From Cherax quadricarinatus (taxonomy: Eukaryota; Arthropoda; Malacostraca; Decapoda; Parastacidae), in contig NC_091307.1 of assembly GCF_038502225.1 (NCBI RefSeq), positions 27,154,543 to 27,218,542 on the forward strand: 64,000 nt of DNA. Direction: 5' to 3'. The first letter of the stretch is position 1, and the number at the start of each line of letters is the position of its first letter. The notes beneath the pieces were generated by a model. The model had not been told where the DNA came from. It worked only from the letters and a program-made list of their open reading frames with translations, and searched no databases. This document shows positions 42,953 through 54,519 of this stretch, one piece after another. The translations under genes were made by a program, and so were the position numbers.

Positions 42953-45753
42953 TTATTTCTTAAGGATGTTGATATGATGAAGCTTAGGTTTCCCCTTGAC
43001 TTCTATGAGGTAGTCAACTTTCCCACAAATTTTTAATACTTTATATGGACCTTTCCATGCTACTAATAATTTATTTGACTTGATAGGCAAAAGTACCAGA
43101 ACTTCATCACCTACTTTAAAACTTCTCCTCTGACTTTTGGAATCAAAATAGGTTTTGTACTGGTCCATTGACAAGCTTAGGTTTTTCGAAACTATGTCAG
43201 AGGTCTCCTCAAGTTTGGATCTAAGGTAAAGGAGAAACTGGTAAGAAGACTGAACCTCAGCATTTACCTCCTCATTAGTCCATAAGTCATGAAGGATGGA
43301 CAGTGGACCTCTGGCCTGTCTACCATAGAGAAGTTCAAAAGGTGAAAACCCCAGAGAGTCACTGGGAACTTCCCTCATGGCAAACAAAGCACAGGGTAGG
43401 TAACGATGCCACTCCTTAGGTTTAAGGGAGCAAAGTTTCCTTAAAATGGACTTGAGAATCGAATGCTGGCGCTCAATCCTCCCATTACAGCTGGGATGAT
43501 AGGGTGTGGTGAAGAGAGGCTTCACTCCCAGAAGTTGGTAGAGATGTTGCATTAATTCAGATGTGAATTGTGTCCCACGGTCAGACAAAATTTCTCTAGG
43601 GATGCCCACTCCGGAGAAGATGGACAAAAGGGCTTCAGCCACCTCTGTAGTAGTTATGGTCTTTAAGGGTACGGCTTCAGGGAAACTCGAAGCATAATCA
43701 ACTAATGTTAATATATATCTATGTCCCCCAGATGAAAGTGGTGATAAAGGACCAACGATGTCAATAGCTACTCTTTCAAACGGTACCGTAAAGATTGGCA
43801 TTTTGACCATAGGTACTCGCCTGGTACCTCGGGAGGATGACAGTTTGTAAACTTTACACGATCTGCAATAGGTAGTGATATCTGAGGACATTTTGGGCCA
43901 AAAATAGGTTTCCCTAATTTTATTTAAGGTTTTACGATGCGAGAAATGTCCGGCCACTGGCAGGTCATGAGCCATTTTAAGAACGATCTCTCTGCATTGA
44001 CTTGGAACAACTAAGATGGAATAGTCTATCTCATCTGCATTTAATTTGAATACTGATTTATACAAGATACTTTTTATATATTCAAATTTATATGAAAAGT
44101 TTTTCCTTTGGATAACTTGATTTTGTTTAGCGGCATTATGGCAATTCTGAAGAGAAGGGCAATTACGTTGTAAATTGACAAAAGAGTCCTTTGATATATC
44201 TAAAGGCTTGAAGTCAGGGAAAATCAAAGGATGGACAGTAGGAGAAGCCTGGGCTTTGGTCTGAGCCCTAGTCAAGACATTTATGGTACAGGAGGTGATA
44301 TCTTCACGTTCATCTAACAAGTGAACCGGTGATCCTACTACCTCGCTTTCGAAAGTAGCACCACTGGTTTTTGATCCCACATGAATCTCACGAGACATTG
44401 TCTCATCTGAACTTTTGAGGGGTTTCTCCGACTCTACAGGAAGAGGATCTGAAACACTTATGTCCATCTTTGGTGATGAAAGGTCAACCTCAGAAGGAAG
44501 AATGGCACCTTTTACATTACCTATTAGTACGGAGCAAGAAGTGATGGGAGCTAGTACGGCTTCAGACCAACCTGTGAACCATTTAGACCTAATGTAACAA
44601 CGGATGGTAGGAAAAGTGTCCGTACGGCCCAAGTAGTCTGAAAGTATAGCAGAGGAATGAGTTTCTTTAAGGTTAGGGAACAGCTTATCAGAAATGACTA
44701 TACATGTGCATCCAGTGTCTCGTAAAATGGTAGATGCATTAAGTCCATTAACTGTTCCTGAACAGAAGGGTGCTTGGTCATTACAGTCTTTAAAACATCG
44801 TCCAACTTTTTGGACCTTCTTAGAAGGACAATCTGGACGTTTATGTCCCTTAACACCACACAAATGACAAACAGGAATAAAAGAAGTCATTTTACTTTCC
44901 ACTAGAGGCTTTGATTTCTTAAGATCTGATGAACCCTTGCCCTTAGGGTTCGATCCCTTTAGGTCTTTGTAGGAATTGTGAGCCTCAGCATACAGGTCAG
45001 CGGCCTCAGCAACCTCATCAGCTTTAATCAGGTTAGGTTCTCTAATGAATGTTCGTATCTGGTGAGGAAGAGCTGTCAGGAACTGGTCAGCAACCATGAA
45101 GTCTCTAAGAGATTCATAACTGTGATCAATTCCTGAACTCTCTATCCAAAAGTCGAACAAACGAAAGAGTGTTACCTGTAACTGCTGAAAGTTCTGGCCA
45201 GGCTGTAAGGTGGCATACCTGAAATCTTTCCTGTAAGAATTTGTGGTTTTTTGATATGCTTTAAGGATTGCCTTCTTCAGTAGGTTATAATTACATATGA
45301 TATCCTGCGACAAAGTTGCATAAATATTCAAAGCTGTACCAGAAAATAACATTCCTAACCTGGTAGCCCAGGTGTCAGCAGGCCATTCACAGAGGGTAGC
45401 AGTATTTTCAAACCTGATAATGTATGAAGTTATGTCTTCCCCCTCTGTGGAGGGAGGTAAATTAGGTGTTGGAATATGTGCACTAGCTGCACGCTGTTCC
45501 ATTACTCCTTCCTCTAATTGCTGTTGTGAGAAAGTTAACTTTTTATTCTCTAATTCAAGGCGAGCTTTTTCGAGCTCACGATCCTTTTCTCTCTCTCTCA
45601 ACTCATGTTCTCTAGCTCTTTCCTCACGATCAAGTCTATCGCGCTCTTTTTTGTCTTCTCGCTCTCTTTCTAACTGTCTTTCTTGGCTTTCTCTTTCAAT
45701 TATCTCTCTCTCCTTTCTTTCTCTTTCCTGGATCTTTGCACTAATGAATGCTT
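42953..45753 (-). CDS. Gypsy C gag-protease-integrase polyprotein
   Basis: The open frame runs from about 45753 (no ATG; a TAA lies just upstream) to TAA 42953-42955. The N-terminus is a strongly charged Glu/Arg-rich coiled coil (QERERKEREIIERE), then capsid-like gag, zinc knuckle CHLCGVKGHKRPDC (about 44830-44870) and protease LRDTGCTCIV (about 44715). The integrase H2C2 finger is HDLPVAGHFSH to CRSCKVY (about 43850-43990). The core has AIDIVGPL, LSDRGTQF and NGRIERQH, with the DDE triad intact. The C-terminus ends with KLHHINILKK. A gag start MNAGSKLGITGKNL in another frame near 45795 suggests one frameshift. Confidence 0.9.
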
Positions 45754-46362
45754 ATAAATTTTTCCCTGTTATTCCTAACTTACTTCCAGCATTCATTCAA
45801 AACTGGTATTTCTCCATACTTGCAAGAATAACTTAAACTATCAGGGGAAAATGAAACGGGTATCAAAGAAAATGGAGGGTTCAATTCCTGCTCCGCTCAA
45901 ACTGTAAATAAACCAGAGGGCTCGATCCCCGCTTCGATTAAACAAATGAAAACGAAGGGTTCTATGTCGACTCCGAGCAAACAGTAAGTAGAATGGGGTC
46001 CCTTGACCATCCAATCTTCTCACCAACAAATCAAGAGTGTCCTACGACAGTTCCCTTGATATAATAAAGAGCCCAATGAAACAAATTGTCACTGGAAAAT
46101 CTCGGGTCCCTAGAGTCTAATCCTCCAAAGTGTTTCAAGCTCACACAAAAATAGGTGGCAGAATTAACTATTATATCCTGCCTGACTTGACTTACAATAA
46201 ATTGAGACTATAACAATCACCAAATCTCTTAAATACCTGTACTGTAGTCCTACCATAGAGAATGATTACTCATGGCTGGTAGTAACCATCTGTGGTATGC
46301 GGCGTTGAAGTTCCAATGGTAGATTCGAGATGGAGTTGAATCTTGATTCAGTCGAGTTGATC
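45754..46362 (-). other. Gypsy C leader
   Basis: Between the primer-binding site and gag. Contains degenerate repeated phrases of the GGGTTCAATTCC/GGGCTCGATCCC type at 45880-45970. No gene. Confidence 0.55.
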
Positions 46363-46378
46363 CTGGCAAGGTCGCCAC
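46363..46378 (-). promoter_or_regulatory. Gypsy C primer-binding site (tRNA-Arg type)
   Basis: TGGCGACCTTGCCAGG on the minus strand, two bases after the LTR end. It resembles TGGCGACCGTGACAG, used by mdg1/412-type elements with tRNA-Arg. Confidence 0.65.
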
Positions 46379-46576
46379 TTGTGACAACTTCAGACAGTAT
46401 TACCAAGGCTGGCTCCTCTTCAGGAAAATTAATGAATAGAAAAAGAACAAAAACTGACAAACATAAACAATTTATTATTTAGAAAATATAAAATATAAAA
46501 CACTTAAATATGAAATATTAATCCTACATTAAAGAAAATGAAAAATGAAAAATGTAAATGATAACTGAATTCAACG

Positions 46577-46752
<176 letters not shown>

Positions 46753-46841
46753 TTGGGTGTCTGGTGTTGGTGACACTGTTGTTGAAATCGTAGCCGTTGC
46801 TGATGATGGGGGGGGGTCGCAGGTGTTGGTGACAACCCACC

Positions 46842-47013
46842 CCTCAAGGAAGGTTCCTTGATGTTGGTGAGGGGCTCTTGATTTAGGGAATTGGATCTGT
46901 GCTCCAGTTCCCCGAATTAAGCCTGAATGCCTTCCACATCTCCCCCCCCCCAGGCGCTGTATAATCCTCCGGGTTTAGCGCTTCCCCCTTGATTATAATA
47001 ATAATAATAATAA
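46842..47013 (+). mobile_element. SINE-like insertion with (ATA)n tail
   Basis: Begins CCTCAAGGAAGGTTCCTTG and ends in an (ATA)n tail after GGGTTTAGCGCTTCCCCC. Flanked by a 15-bp direct repeat TGGTGACAACCCACC (46827-46841, 47014-47028). The other LTR has the single, uninterrupted site (near 36451). Decayed relatives lie at 21135-21290. Confidence 0.85.
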
Positions 47014-47710
47014 TGGTGACAACCCACCGGCTCGTTCTTCACAGATTTTATAGCCATCAATAATCCGTCCAGATGACAGGAAAGCAGGTTCTTTACCACT
47101 GCAATGATGAGGGGTTATATCCTGCTACTTGCATACACAAACAGGTAAGCAGATCAAAAATGGGACATCTCAGAACGTTAGTCCATCTCCTTCAATTCTT
47201 CTCGTTGGTTGGCAGGTGACCCTCTCTGTCATTCCAAGCTGTAAAGAGAGACAAGTTACCTACTGCTTAAGAAATCACTCTCCATGATAAGTACAATACC
47301 TAAAAGATGTGGTGATTATTAAAACATTTAACAGATAATGACTGAAAGGACTAAGTTAATTATTGGTCAAAAGTGAAGCTTTCAACCAATAAGTCCACTA
47401 AAATATGATCAGGCATGTACTTACAGTAGTGTTGGGAGCTGTGAGTTGAGTGATTTACTGTTTGACCGGAGCCCCACACGTCATCTTTCGGGGGTGGGGG
47501 GGTAAGAGGGAGGGGAAGGGATAGCAGGAGCTAGACTGACCCTACCTTAACAAGCAGCCGGCAATCAAACTATCACTTTCGGGGAGGAAGAAAAAGGGGG
47601 GGGGGGATAGCGGGAGCTGGACTTACCGTACCTTAACAAGTAGCCGGCAATGAAACTATTGTTACTATACACTCCCTCGCTACTCCTATCTATTGAACTT
47701 TTCCCTCACA

Positions 47711-50010
47711 GGGGCTATGTCTGTTGTTTTTAGTAACTGTGGGACGACCCCCGTGTCCACACTCCCTCTCCATAGGATGGTAAAAGCTCGTGATAGGGGC
47801 TTCTTGCAGTTCTTGATGAACACAGAGTTCCATGAGTCTGGCCCTGGGGCAGAGTGCATGGGCATGTCATTTATCGCCTGTTCGAAGTCATTTGGCGTCA
47901 GGATAACATCAGATAGGCTTGTGTTAACCAAATTCTGTGGCTCTCTCATAAAAAATTCATTTTGATCTTCGACTCTCAGTCTGGTTAGCGGCTTGCTAAA
48001 AACTAAGTCATATTGGGACTTAAGTAGCTTACTCATTTCCTTGCTGTCATCTGTGTAGAACTCATCTTGTTTCAGTAGGGGCCCAATACTGGAAGTTGTT
48101 CTTGACTTTGATTTGGCATAGGAGAAGAAATACTTTGGGTTTCTTTCGATTTCCTTTATGGCTTTTAGTTCTTCCCGCGATTCTTGACTCCTATAAGATT
48201 CCTTTAGCTTAAGTTCGATGCTTGCTATTTCTCTGACCAGTGACTCCCTATGCATTTCAGATATATTGACCTCTTTTAGCCGCTCTGTTATTCTTTTCCA
48301 TCGCCTGTAAAGGGAGCACCTGTCTCTTTCTATTTTATATCTACTCCTCCTTTTTGTTAGAGAAATAAGCCTTGTGCATACATCGAGTGCCACCGAGTTA
48401 ATCTGTTCTAGGCATAAGTTGGGGTCTGTGTTGCTTAGTATATCTTCCCAGCTTATATCGGTTAGGACTTGGTTTACTTGGTCCCACTTTATGTTTTTGT
48501 TATTGAAGTTGAATTTGGTGAATGTTCCCTCGTGACTAATCTCATTATGTCGGTCTGGGGCTCCGCGCATACATGTCTGAACCTCAATTTTTGTGATCCG
48601 AGTATATTGTTTTTGATATGGTGACATTTCGTATCAGATCATCATTGTTAGTGAAGATGAGGTCTAGTGTATTCTCCAGTCTAGTAGGCTCTATTATTTG
48701 CTGGTTTAAATTGAATTTTGTGCAGAGATTTAAAAGCTCGTGTGAGTGTGAGTTTTCATCAGAGCTGCCTCCTGGTGTTATTACTGCAACAATATTATTT
48801 GCTATATTCCTCCATTTTAGGTGCCTTAAGTTGAAATCCCCCAGGAGCAAAATGTTGGGTGCAGGAGCTGGCAGATTTTCCAGACAGCGGTCAATTTTTA
48901 ACAGCTGTTCCTGGAATTGCTGGGATGTTGCATCCGGAGGCTTGTAGATTACCACAGTGACTAGGTTTTGGTTCTCGATCTTTACTGCTAAAACTTCCAC
49001 TACATCATTTGAGGCATTAAGCAGTTCTGTGCAAACAAGTGACTCTGCGATGTACAGGCCAACCCCCCCTTCCCTTTTGCCTGTTCACTCTGTCGCATCT
49101 GTATAGGTTGTAACCTGGGATCCATATTTCGTTGTCCAAGTGATCCTTTATGTGGGTCTCAGCGAAAGCCGCGAACATTGCCTTTGCCTCTGCAAGCAGT
49201 CCACGGATGAAAGGTATTTTGTTGTTTATTGCTGGTTTTAGACCCTGTATATTTGAAAAGAAGAATGTCATCGGACTGGTGGTATTGTTGGTACTGGGGG
49301 GAGGACTCTTTTTTTCCGGCATTAGTGTCTGTATCTGTTGGTTTGGAGTGGAGGCCATCGACTGTGGTTTCACTCCAGGAATGACTGGATTTGGTGTACG
49401 ATTTCTGCCATTTCCTGCCAGTTTTTTTTTCCTTCCTGGCACTAAAAAACCTCTCCCTCTTGAGTGGCTGTGGCTACCCAGGTTTTCCCATGGCCTGGAT
49501 GTTTTGTATCTTTTTGTCCTCTTTAGATTGTGTGCCTGGCAATTTAAGTTATAGCACAGTCTTTCCTGTACTGAAGAGGTACACATTTCAGGGTGAAAAA
49601 GCTTACAGGAAGGGAGTTTGCACTTTCCTGTTGTCATATGGGCACAGCATTTTCTAGGGTGGTCATAGTTGCACGTCCCATCTGTTTTTCCAGATTTCCC
49701 ATGCCTGCAGATACCAAGTGCATAGTATGTGCACAGGCTTGGTTTCCGTTTGCCTTGGGTTTCTGTGACTGTATTCCCTGTTGGTGCATGTTTACCTGTC
49801 TTATTCCTATCTTCCCTAGCACCAACAATGGAGCTTCCACCAATTGTTTTTGGTAATATATCCTCACTATTGCTAGTGGAGTCCTCTTGTTTGCTATTTC
49901 CTGTGGTATTTCTAGTTTGCAATATTGGTTTTATCTTATCTTTGACTACACTTGTTTCCCCACTACGGCTCCTGTCTCCCATGTGGTCATTTATATGCAT
50001 TCCTTCCTGC
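47711..50010 (-). pseudogene. LINE-B ORF: zinc fingers, endonuclease and RT N-terminus (5' half)
   Basis: Three CCCH-type clusters come first (CTYYALGICRHG..., CCAHMTTGKCKLPSCKLFH, CYNLNCQAH; about 49540-49720). The EEP endonuclease has FFFSNIQGLKP, ETHIKD, GDFNLRHLKW and a YSDH end (48600-49270). A basic linker and the RT beginning (HSAPGPDSWNSVFIKN, LLKTTDIAP) end at the Gypsy C border. Frameshifts lie in a C-run near 49065 and near 48590. The other half is at 34619-36100. A zinc-finger region fused to EEP-RT is typical of Jockey/CR1-type LINEs; the clade is not certain. Confidence 0.85.
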
Positions 50011-50011
50011 G

Positions 50012-50262
50012 TATAATTCCCGACTACCTGGACAAAATCTCCAGCCGGGTTCGATTCCCGGCGGGTGGAAACATTTCGACGCGTTTCCTTACACCTGTTG
50101 TCCTGTTCACCTAGCAGCAAATAGGTACCTGGGTGTTAGTCGACTGGTGTGGGTCGCATCCTGGGGGACAAGATTGAGGACCCCAATGGAAATAAGTTAG
50201 ACAGTCCTCGATGACGCACTGACCTTCTTGGGTTATCCTGGGTGGCTCACCCTCTGGAGTTA
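50012..50262 (+). mobile_element. tRNA-derived SINE
   Basis: B box GGGTTCGATTCCCGGC at about 50046, then TTTCCTTACACCTGTTGTCC, TACCTGGGTGTTAGTCGACT and GTGGGTCGCATCCTGGG. The 3' end is GAGTTAAAAATCCGAACG. Head and body are nearly complete. It abuts the 5' end of LINE-B, so the antisense of the SINE forms the first codons of the minus-strand frame there. Confidence 0.8.
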
Positions 50263-50279
50263 AAAATCCGAACGAAATC

Positions 50280-50900
50280 TTATCTCTTATCTTTTACCTC
50301 ACTCAGAGAAGAGGATCTTGAGGTGAATATAATACAGAGCATATCTCCTAAGGCACATATCAACCAAATAACTGCTGTAGCATATATGCGCCTGGTAAAC
50401 CTAAGAATAGCGTTTCGACAACCGAGTAAGGAATCCTTCAAGACTCTACACCGTGTATGTTGGCTCAATATGGAACCCACACCTGGTTAAACAAGTCAAG
50501 AAATTAGAGAAAGAGCAAAGCTTTGTAACAAGACTAGTCCCAGAGCTAAGAAGTATGTCCTACAAGGAGAGGTTAAGGAAAATCAACCTGACAACACTGT
50601 AAGACAGGATAGGGAGGACACGAGAAGGAATTGGCATGGTGGAAAGAGACAGGATGTTTCAGAGATGGGACACAGCAACAAGGGGATACAACTGGAGGCT
50701 GAAAATTCAGATGAGTCACAGGGATGTTAGGAAGTATTTCTTCAGCCATAGAATTATCAGGAGGTGGAATAATCTGGAGAGTGATGTAGTGGAAGGAGGT
50801 TGTATACATAGCTTCAAGAAGAAATACGACAAAGCCAATGGAGAAGAGAGAGAGTGGACCTAGTAGCGACTAGAGGTGAGGCTGGGCCAGATGTGAATCG
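50280..50900 (+). pseudogene. LINE-C (CR1-like) C-terminal fragment
   Basis: Readable pieces: WNPHLVKQVKKLEKEQSF-like, LVPELRSMSYKERLRKI and YFFSHRIIRRWNNLESDVV (about 50730-50800), with a stop near 50864. The FFS-R-WN motif marks the C-terminus of CR1/L2-type ORF2. Frames broken. Confidence 0.65.
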
Positions 50901-50944
50901 ACCCCTGTAACCACATATAAGTGAGTACACATTGTACAGGCTCA

Positions 50945-51640
50945 GGGGGCAAAGGTTGTAAACGTTCCTGGAAGAGAAGGACCTCGGGACAAACAGTTCC
51001 CAGAATTTCGCCTGAGGCGCACACGCATCAACTGAATAACCGCTGCGGCAAACGCGAAGCCGACAAATTTATTGCTAGTTTTCAGGAACATTAATAAGGA
51101 GGCATTCACGTTCTTACACTCGGCATATGTCAGGCCCATCTTGGAGTATGCAGCACCAGTATGGAACCCGCATCTGGTAAAGCACATAAAGAAGCTGAAA
51201 AAAAGTGCAGAGGTTTGCAACAAAACTAGTCCTAGAGCTGCGGGGGTATAAACTATGAGGAGAGGCTAAAGGTGTTAAACCTGATGAGTACAGCTGGACC
51301 AGAGAAGTGTTATGATTACTACGTACAAAACCTACAAATCAGAGGAACTGACAGGGTGGACGGGGAGAGTAAGTTTTAGGAGCGGGTCTCAGGTACACAA
51401 AGTCACATCTAAAAGTTCTATAATTTCTAGATGAGCTATAGAGATATTAGGAAATACTTCTTTAGCTTTAGAGTTGTCAGGAAGTGGAATAACCTACACA
51501 GCGAAGTGGTAGAGGCAGAATCAATACAAAGCTTTAAGAATAGGTATGATACGGCTCACGCATCCATGAGTGAAACTAGTAGCGAGCAGCAGAAAGGCGA
51601 GGCCAGGAGCAAAGACTCGACCCCCTGTAACCGCAATTAG
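50945..51640 (+). pseudogene. LINE-C (CR1-like) C-terminal fragment, second copy
   Basis: YVRPILEYAAPVWNPHLVKH at about 51125 and YFFSFRVVRKWNNLHSEVV at about 51450, ending near 51640. It is diverged from and tandem to 50280-50900. Confidence 0.65.
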
Positions 51641-51720
51641 AAGAGTTCACCCTTTGACCCTATCTGAGTCAACAACAACAGGCTTTGTTTGAGCCTAGAA
51701 GGAGCTGCTGTATGATGTCC

Positions 51721-51766
51721 CGACTAATTGCCAATAATAATAATGATAATAATTTATAATAATAAT

Positions 51767-51819
<53 letters not shown>

Positions 51820-51822
51820 GGT
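51721..51822. repeat. (AAT)n microsatellite, imperfect
   Basis: AAT runs with a few substitutions, then about 15 perfect units up to 51821. Confidence 0.9.
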
Positions 51823-51994
51823 ATTGTATTGGTGTAAAAGCTTGTTTGTGATGCCATCACGTAACTAACTGTTATGCAAAACAATATATCATTAAAGTGG
51901 AGTCTATGTCTCCCCCTCCTACTGTAATATTGCTCTTTTGTCATCATTCGAAATATAATTGTGTGAACTGGGTGTTCATGTAAGTGTACTGATG

Positions 51995-52215
51995 TTAGGT
52001 AAGACACATATGCAACAGTTAGGTGTCTTTATTTCGAAACGTTTCGCCTACACAGTAGGCTTCTTCAGTCGAGTACAGAAAAGTTGATAGAAGCAGAAGA
52101 TACTTGAAGACGATGTAATCAGTCCATCACCCTTAAAGTTTTGAGGTGGTCAGTCCCTCAGTCCTCATATGTGTCTTACCTAACAACCTGTCGGTATTTT
52201 ATACCATTTTAATGT
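51995..52215 (-). mobile_element. Penelope-type terminal segment with hairpin
   Basis: Reading minus: CTGAAGAAGCCTACTGTG, TAGGCGAAACGTTTCG, then AATAAAGACACC. The flanks TAGGTAAGACACATATG (51998) and CATATGTGTCTTACCTA (52167) are inverted. TCGGTATTTTATACC lies at the right, as at 34150 and 63215. Confidence 0.55.
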
Positions 52216-52244
52216 TCAAGTGTACTGATACTTTTCTCTTTGTC

Positions 52245-52445
52245 ACAGCGGTTGTGTTCCACCAAGGTAGGCTGCATCAAAGACGGTAAACACCTTCACC
52301 ATCATTCCTTCAATCACTGTTTTACCAGAAATGAGCAGACATCACAGTTCAAATGACCCTCTGAATGGAAACATCTCCCACCCGTCCTTCGAAGTGCAGG
52401 TTCTGTACTTCCCACCTCCAGGACTCGAGTCTGGCTAGCAAAACC
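52245..52445 (-). mobile_element. LINE-A 3' end, diverged copy
   Basis: Reversed LINE-A tail: ACCTTCACCATCATTCC, then GAAGTGCAGG, TACTTCCCACCTCCAGGACT. Diverged from the younger copies. Confidence 0.6.
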
Positions 52446-52469
52446 ATCTTAACAACTCCTCCTCCACCC

Positions 52470-52625
52470 TTTAATGTTAATCACTGATGTGAGTCTCATT
52501 CTAGGAGTAAGGAGTTACAAAACCCTAGTGGAAATGAGCCTGATACCATGGCTTTAATGAGTTCTCCTGGGTTACTAACCCTCTGGGTTATTAATCCAAA
52601 TAAAATCTTTTTCTCTTCTATTAAC
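52470..52625 (+). mobile_element. SINE 3' body fragment
   Basis: Matches the 3' half of the SINE at 50160-50262 (GGGTTACTAACCCTCTGGG, then ATCCAAATAAAATC). The tRNA head is absent. Confidence 0.55.
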
Positions 52626-52857
52626 CCACACGCCGTCTTCTGATCTCTATAATCCAGTTAAATGAATTCTACCAGGTGGTCATGGTACAGAGACGACAAC
52701 ACTGGCTTACCAGGAATAACCCCCATTCATTTTGTGATTCCAAATGTCTTTTTTTTTCAATTTTCTGCATAATAATGTCCACACCACAAATTGTTCTCAA
52801 AACAACATTTCCACTACCCGCAGCCTGCTCCTCCTCGCTGCAGCAGCGTTGACACCC

Positions 52858-52858
52858 A

Positions 52859-52935
<77 letters not shown>
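52858..52935. repeat. (TA)n microsatellite
   Basis: About 38 TA units with one TG near the start. Confidence 0.95.
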
Positions 52936-52939
<4 letters not shown>

Positions 52940-53036
52940 ACATAATATGGCACAGAAGATTTAAGAGATACATTGTTGACATAAAGGTGGCATATTTATA
53001 TATATATATACATGTTGTTACGTGTGTATCACCGAT

Positions 53037-53184
<148 letters not shown>

Positions 53185-53275
53185 ATAAGATCACAGTAAA
53201 CAGGTGATTTCAGAATATGCAAAACAACCACTGTGAAAGAATAGAGAAATTTCAAGCGCTTAATTATTAAGGGTA

Positions 53276-53888
53276 ATGATGAATTCAAATTTAAAATTTA
53301 CAGAAAACCTACAAATAACTGTTCCTATGTACATTATTATTCTTCAAATCAAGACAGAGTTCATAGATGAGAAAATATCCAAAATTTATGAAATAACTAA
53401 TGATTTGAAATACCCAAGAAACGTAATTGATAAACCTTTTAAAATTGCTAGAAATACTTTTTACAATACAAAAATGGACAACCAGCCTTATTCAACTAAA
53501 AATATGTTGGTTCTCCCTTACCATGAAAACTTGGTTGATATTCCTTCTCTTCTTAAGACTTTTAATATCAAAGTTGTATTTAAAAATCTTGATACAGTAA
53601 AAAAAACTTTTGATAAAGAATTGCCCCCAAAATGCTGATGGATGTGTCTGTAAAATTTGCGATAAAGTTTATTACGGTCAAACTGGTAAAAATCTTGAAC
53701 TTAGATTAAAACAACATAAATATAGCATTAGAACTGGACAAGATTCCAATGCTCTATTTATTCATGTAAGAGATTTCAACCATCCAATTGATTTTAAAAA
53801 AGTTGAGAAAGATGTATCAGCCAAGTCCGTGGTCGACAGGAATATAATTGAATCTTGTTTCATAAAAAGCAGTTTTGACAATAAATGA
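53276..53888 (+). pseudogene. Penelope-like polyprotein C-terminus with GIY-YIG endonuclease
   Basis: The first frame (53276-53638) is a linker with LPYHENLVDIPSLLKTFNIK and VVFKNLDTVKK, seen between RT and endonuclease in Penelope-like elements. The second (to 53888) has a CxC pair (CVCKICDKVYYGQTG), then LELRLKQHKYSIR and HVRDFNHPIDF. That is the GIY-YIG nuclease core with its Arg and His. The two frames overlap at 53610-53638 and need one frameshift. No catalytic RT blocks remain upstream. The GIY-YIG domain would nick DNA for target-primed insertion. Confidence 0.82.
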
Positions 53889-54199
53889 ATAATTCCTTTG
53901 GTTTATATAAATTAGATCCATTTATAATTAATAAAATTTGGGAAGAATTTAATAATACATTGGACAAATAATAAATTTTAAAATTCATAATTCTTGGGTA
54001 GAATAGTTTGTTCGTGGGTTGTGTGAAGGACCTGTCTAGTTAGGCCAGCGGATCTGCTGCAGTGTTCCTTTTCTTATGAGTCGCACGTCAGGTGTTGCTT
54101 TGTTGTGGGATGTGATAGTGAGGTGTGGTCTAGACCATTTACATGCCTTCCTTGATGCCTTACTTTTATTGCTCCTTAACAATGTGAGTAGTCACAAAA
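53889..54199 (+). other. 3' untranslated part of the Penelope-like element
   Basis: AT-rich sequence and a segment around 54040-54150 without coding signs. Confidence 0.5.
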
Positions 54200-54237
54200 G
54201 CGCTTAGAATTTCTCTGTTCTTTCACAGTGGTTGTTT

Positions 54238-54507
<270 letters not shown>

Positions 54508-54519
54508 ATGACACTGGCC

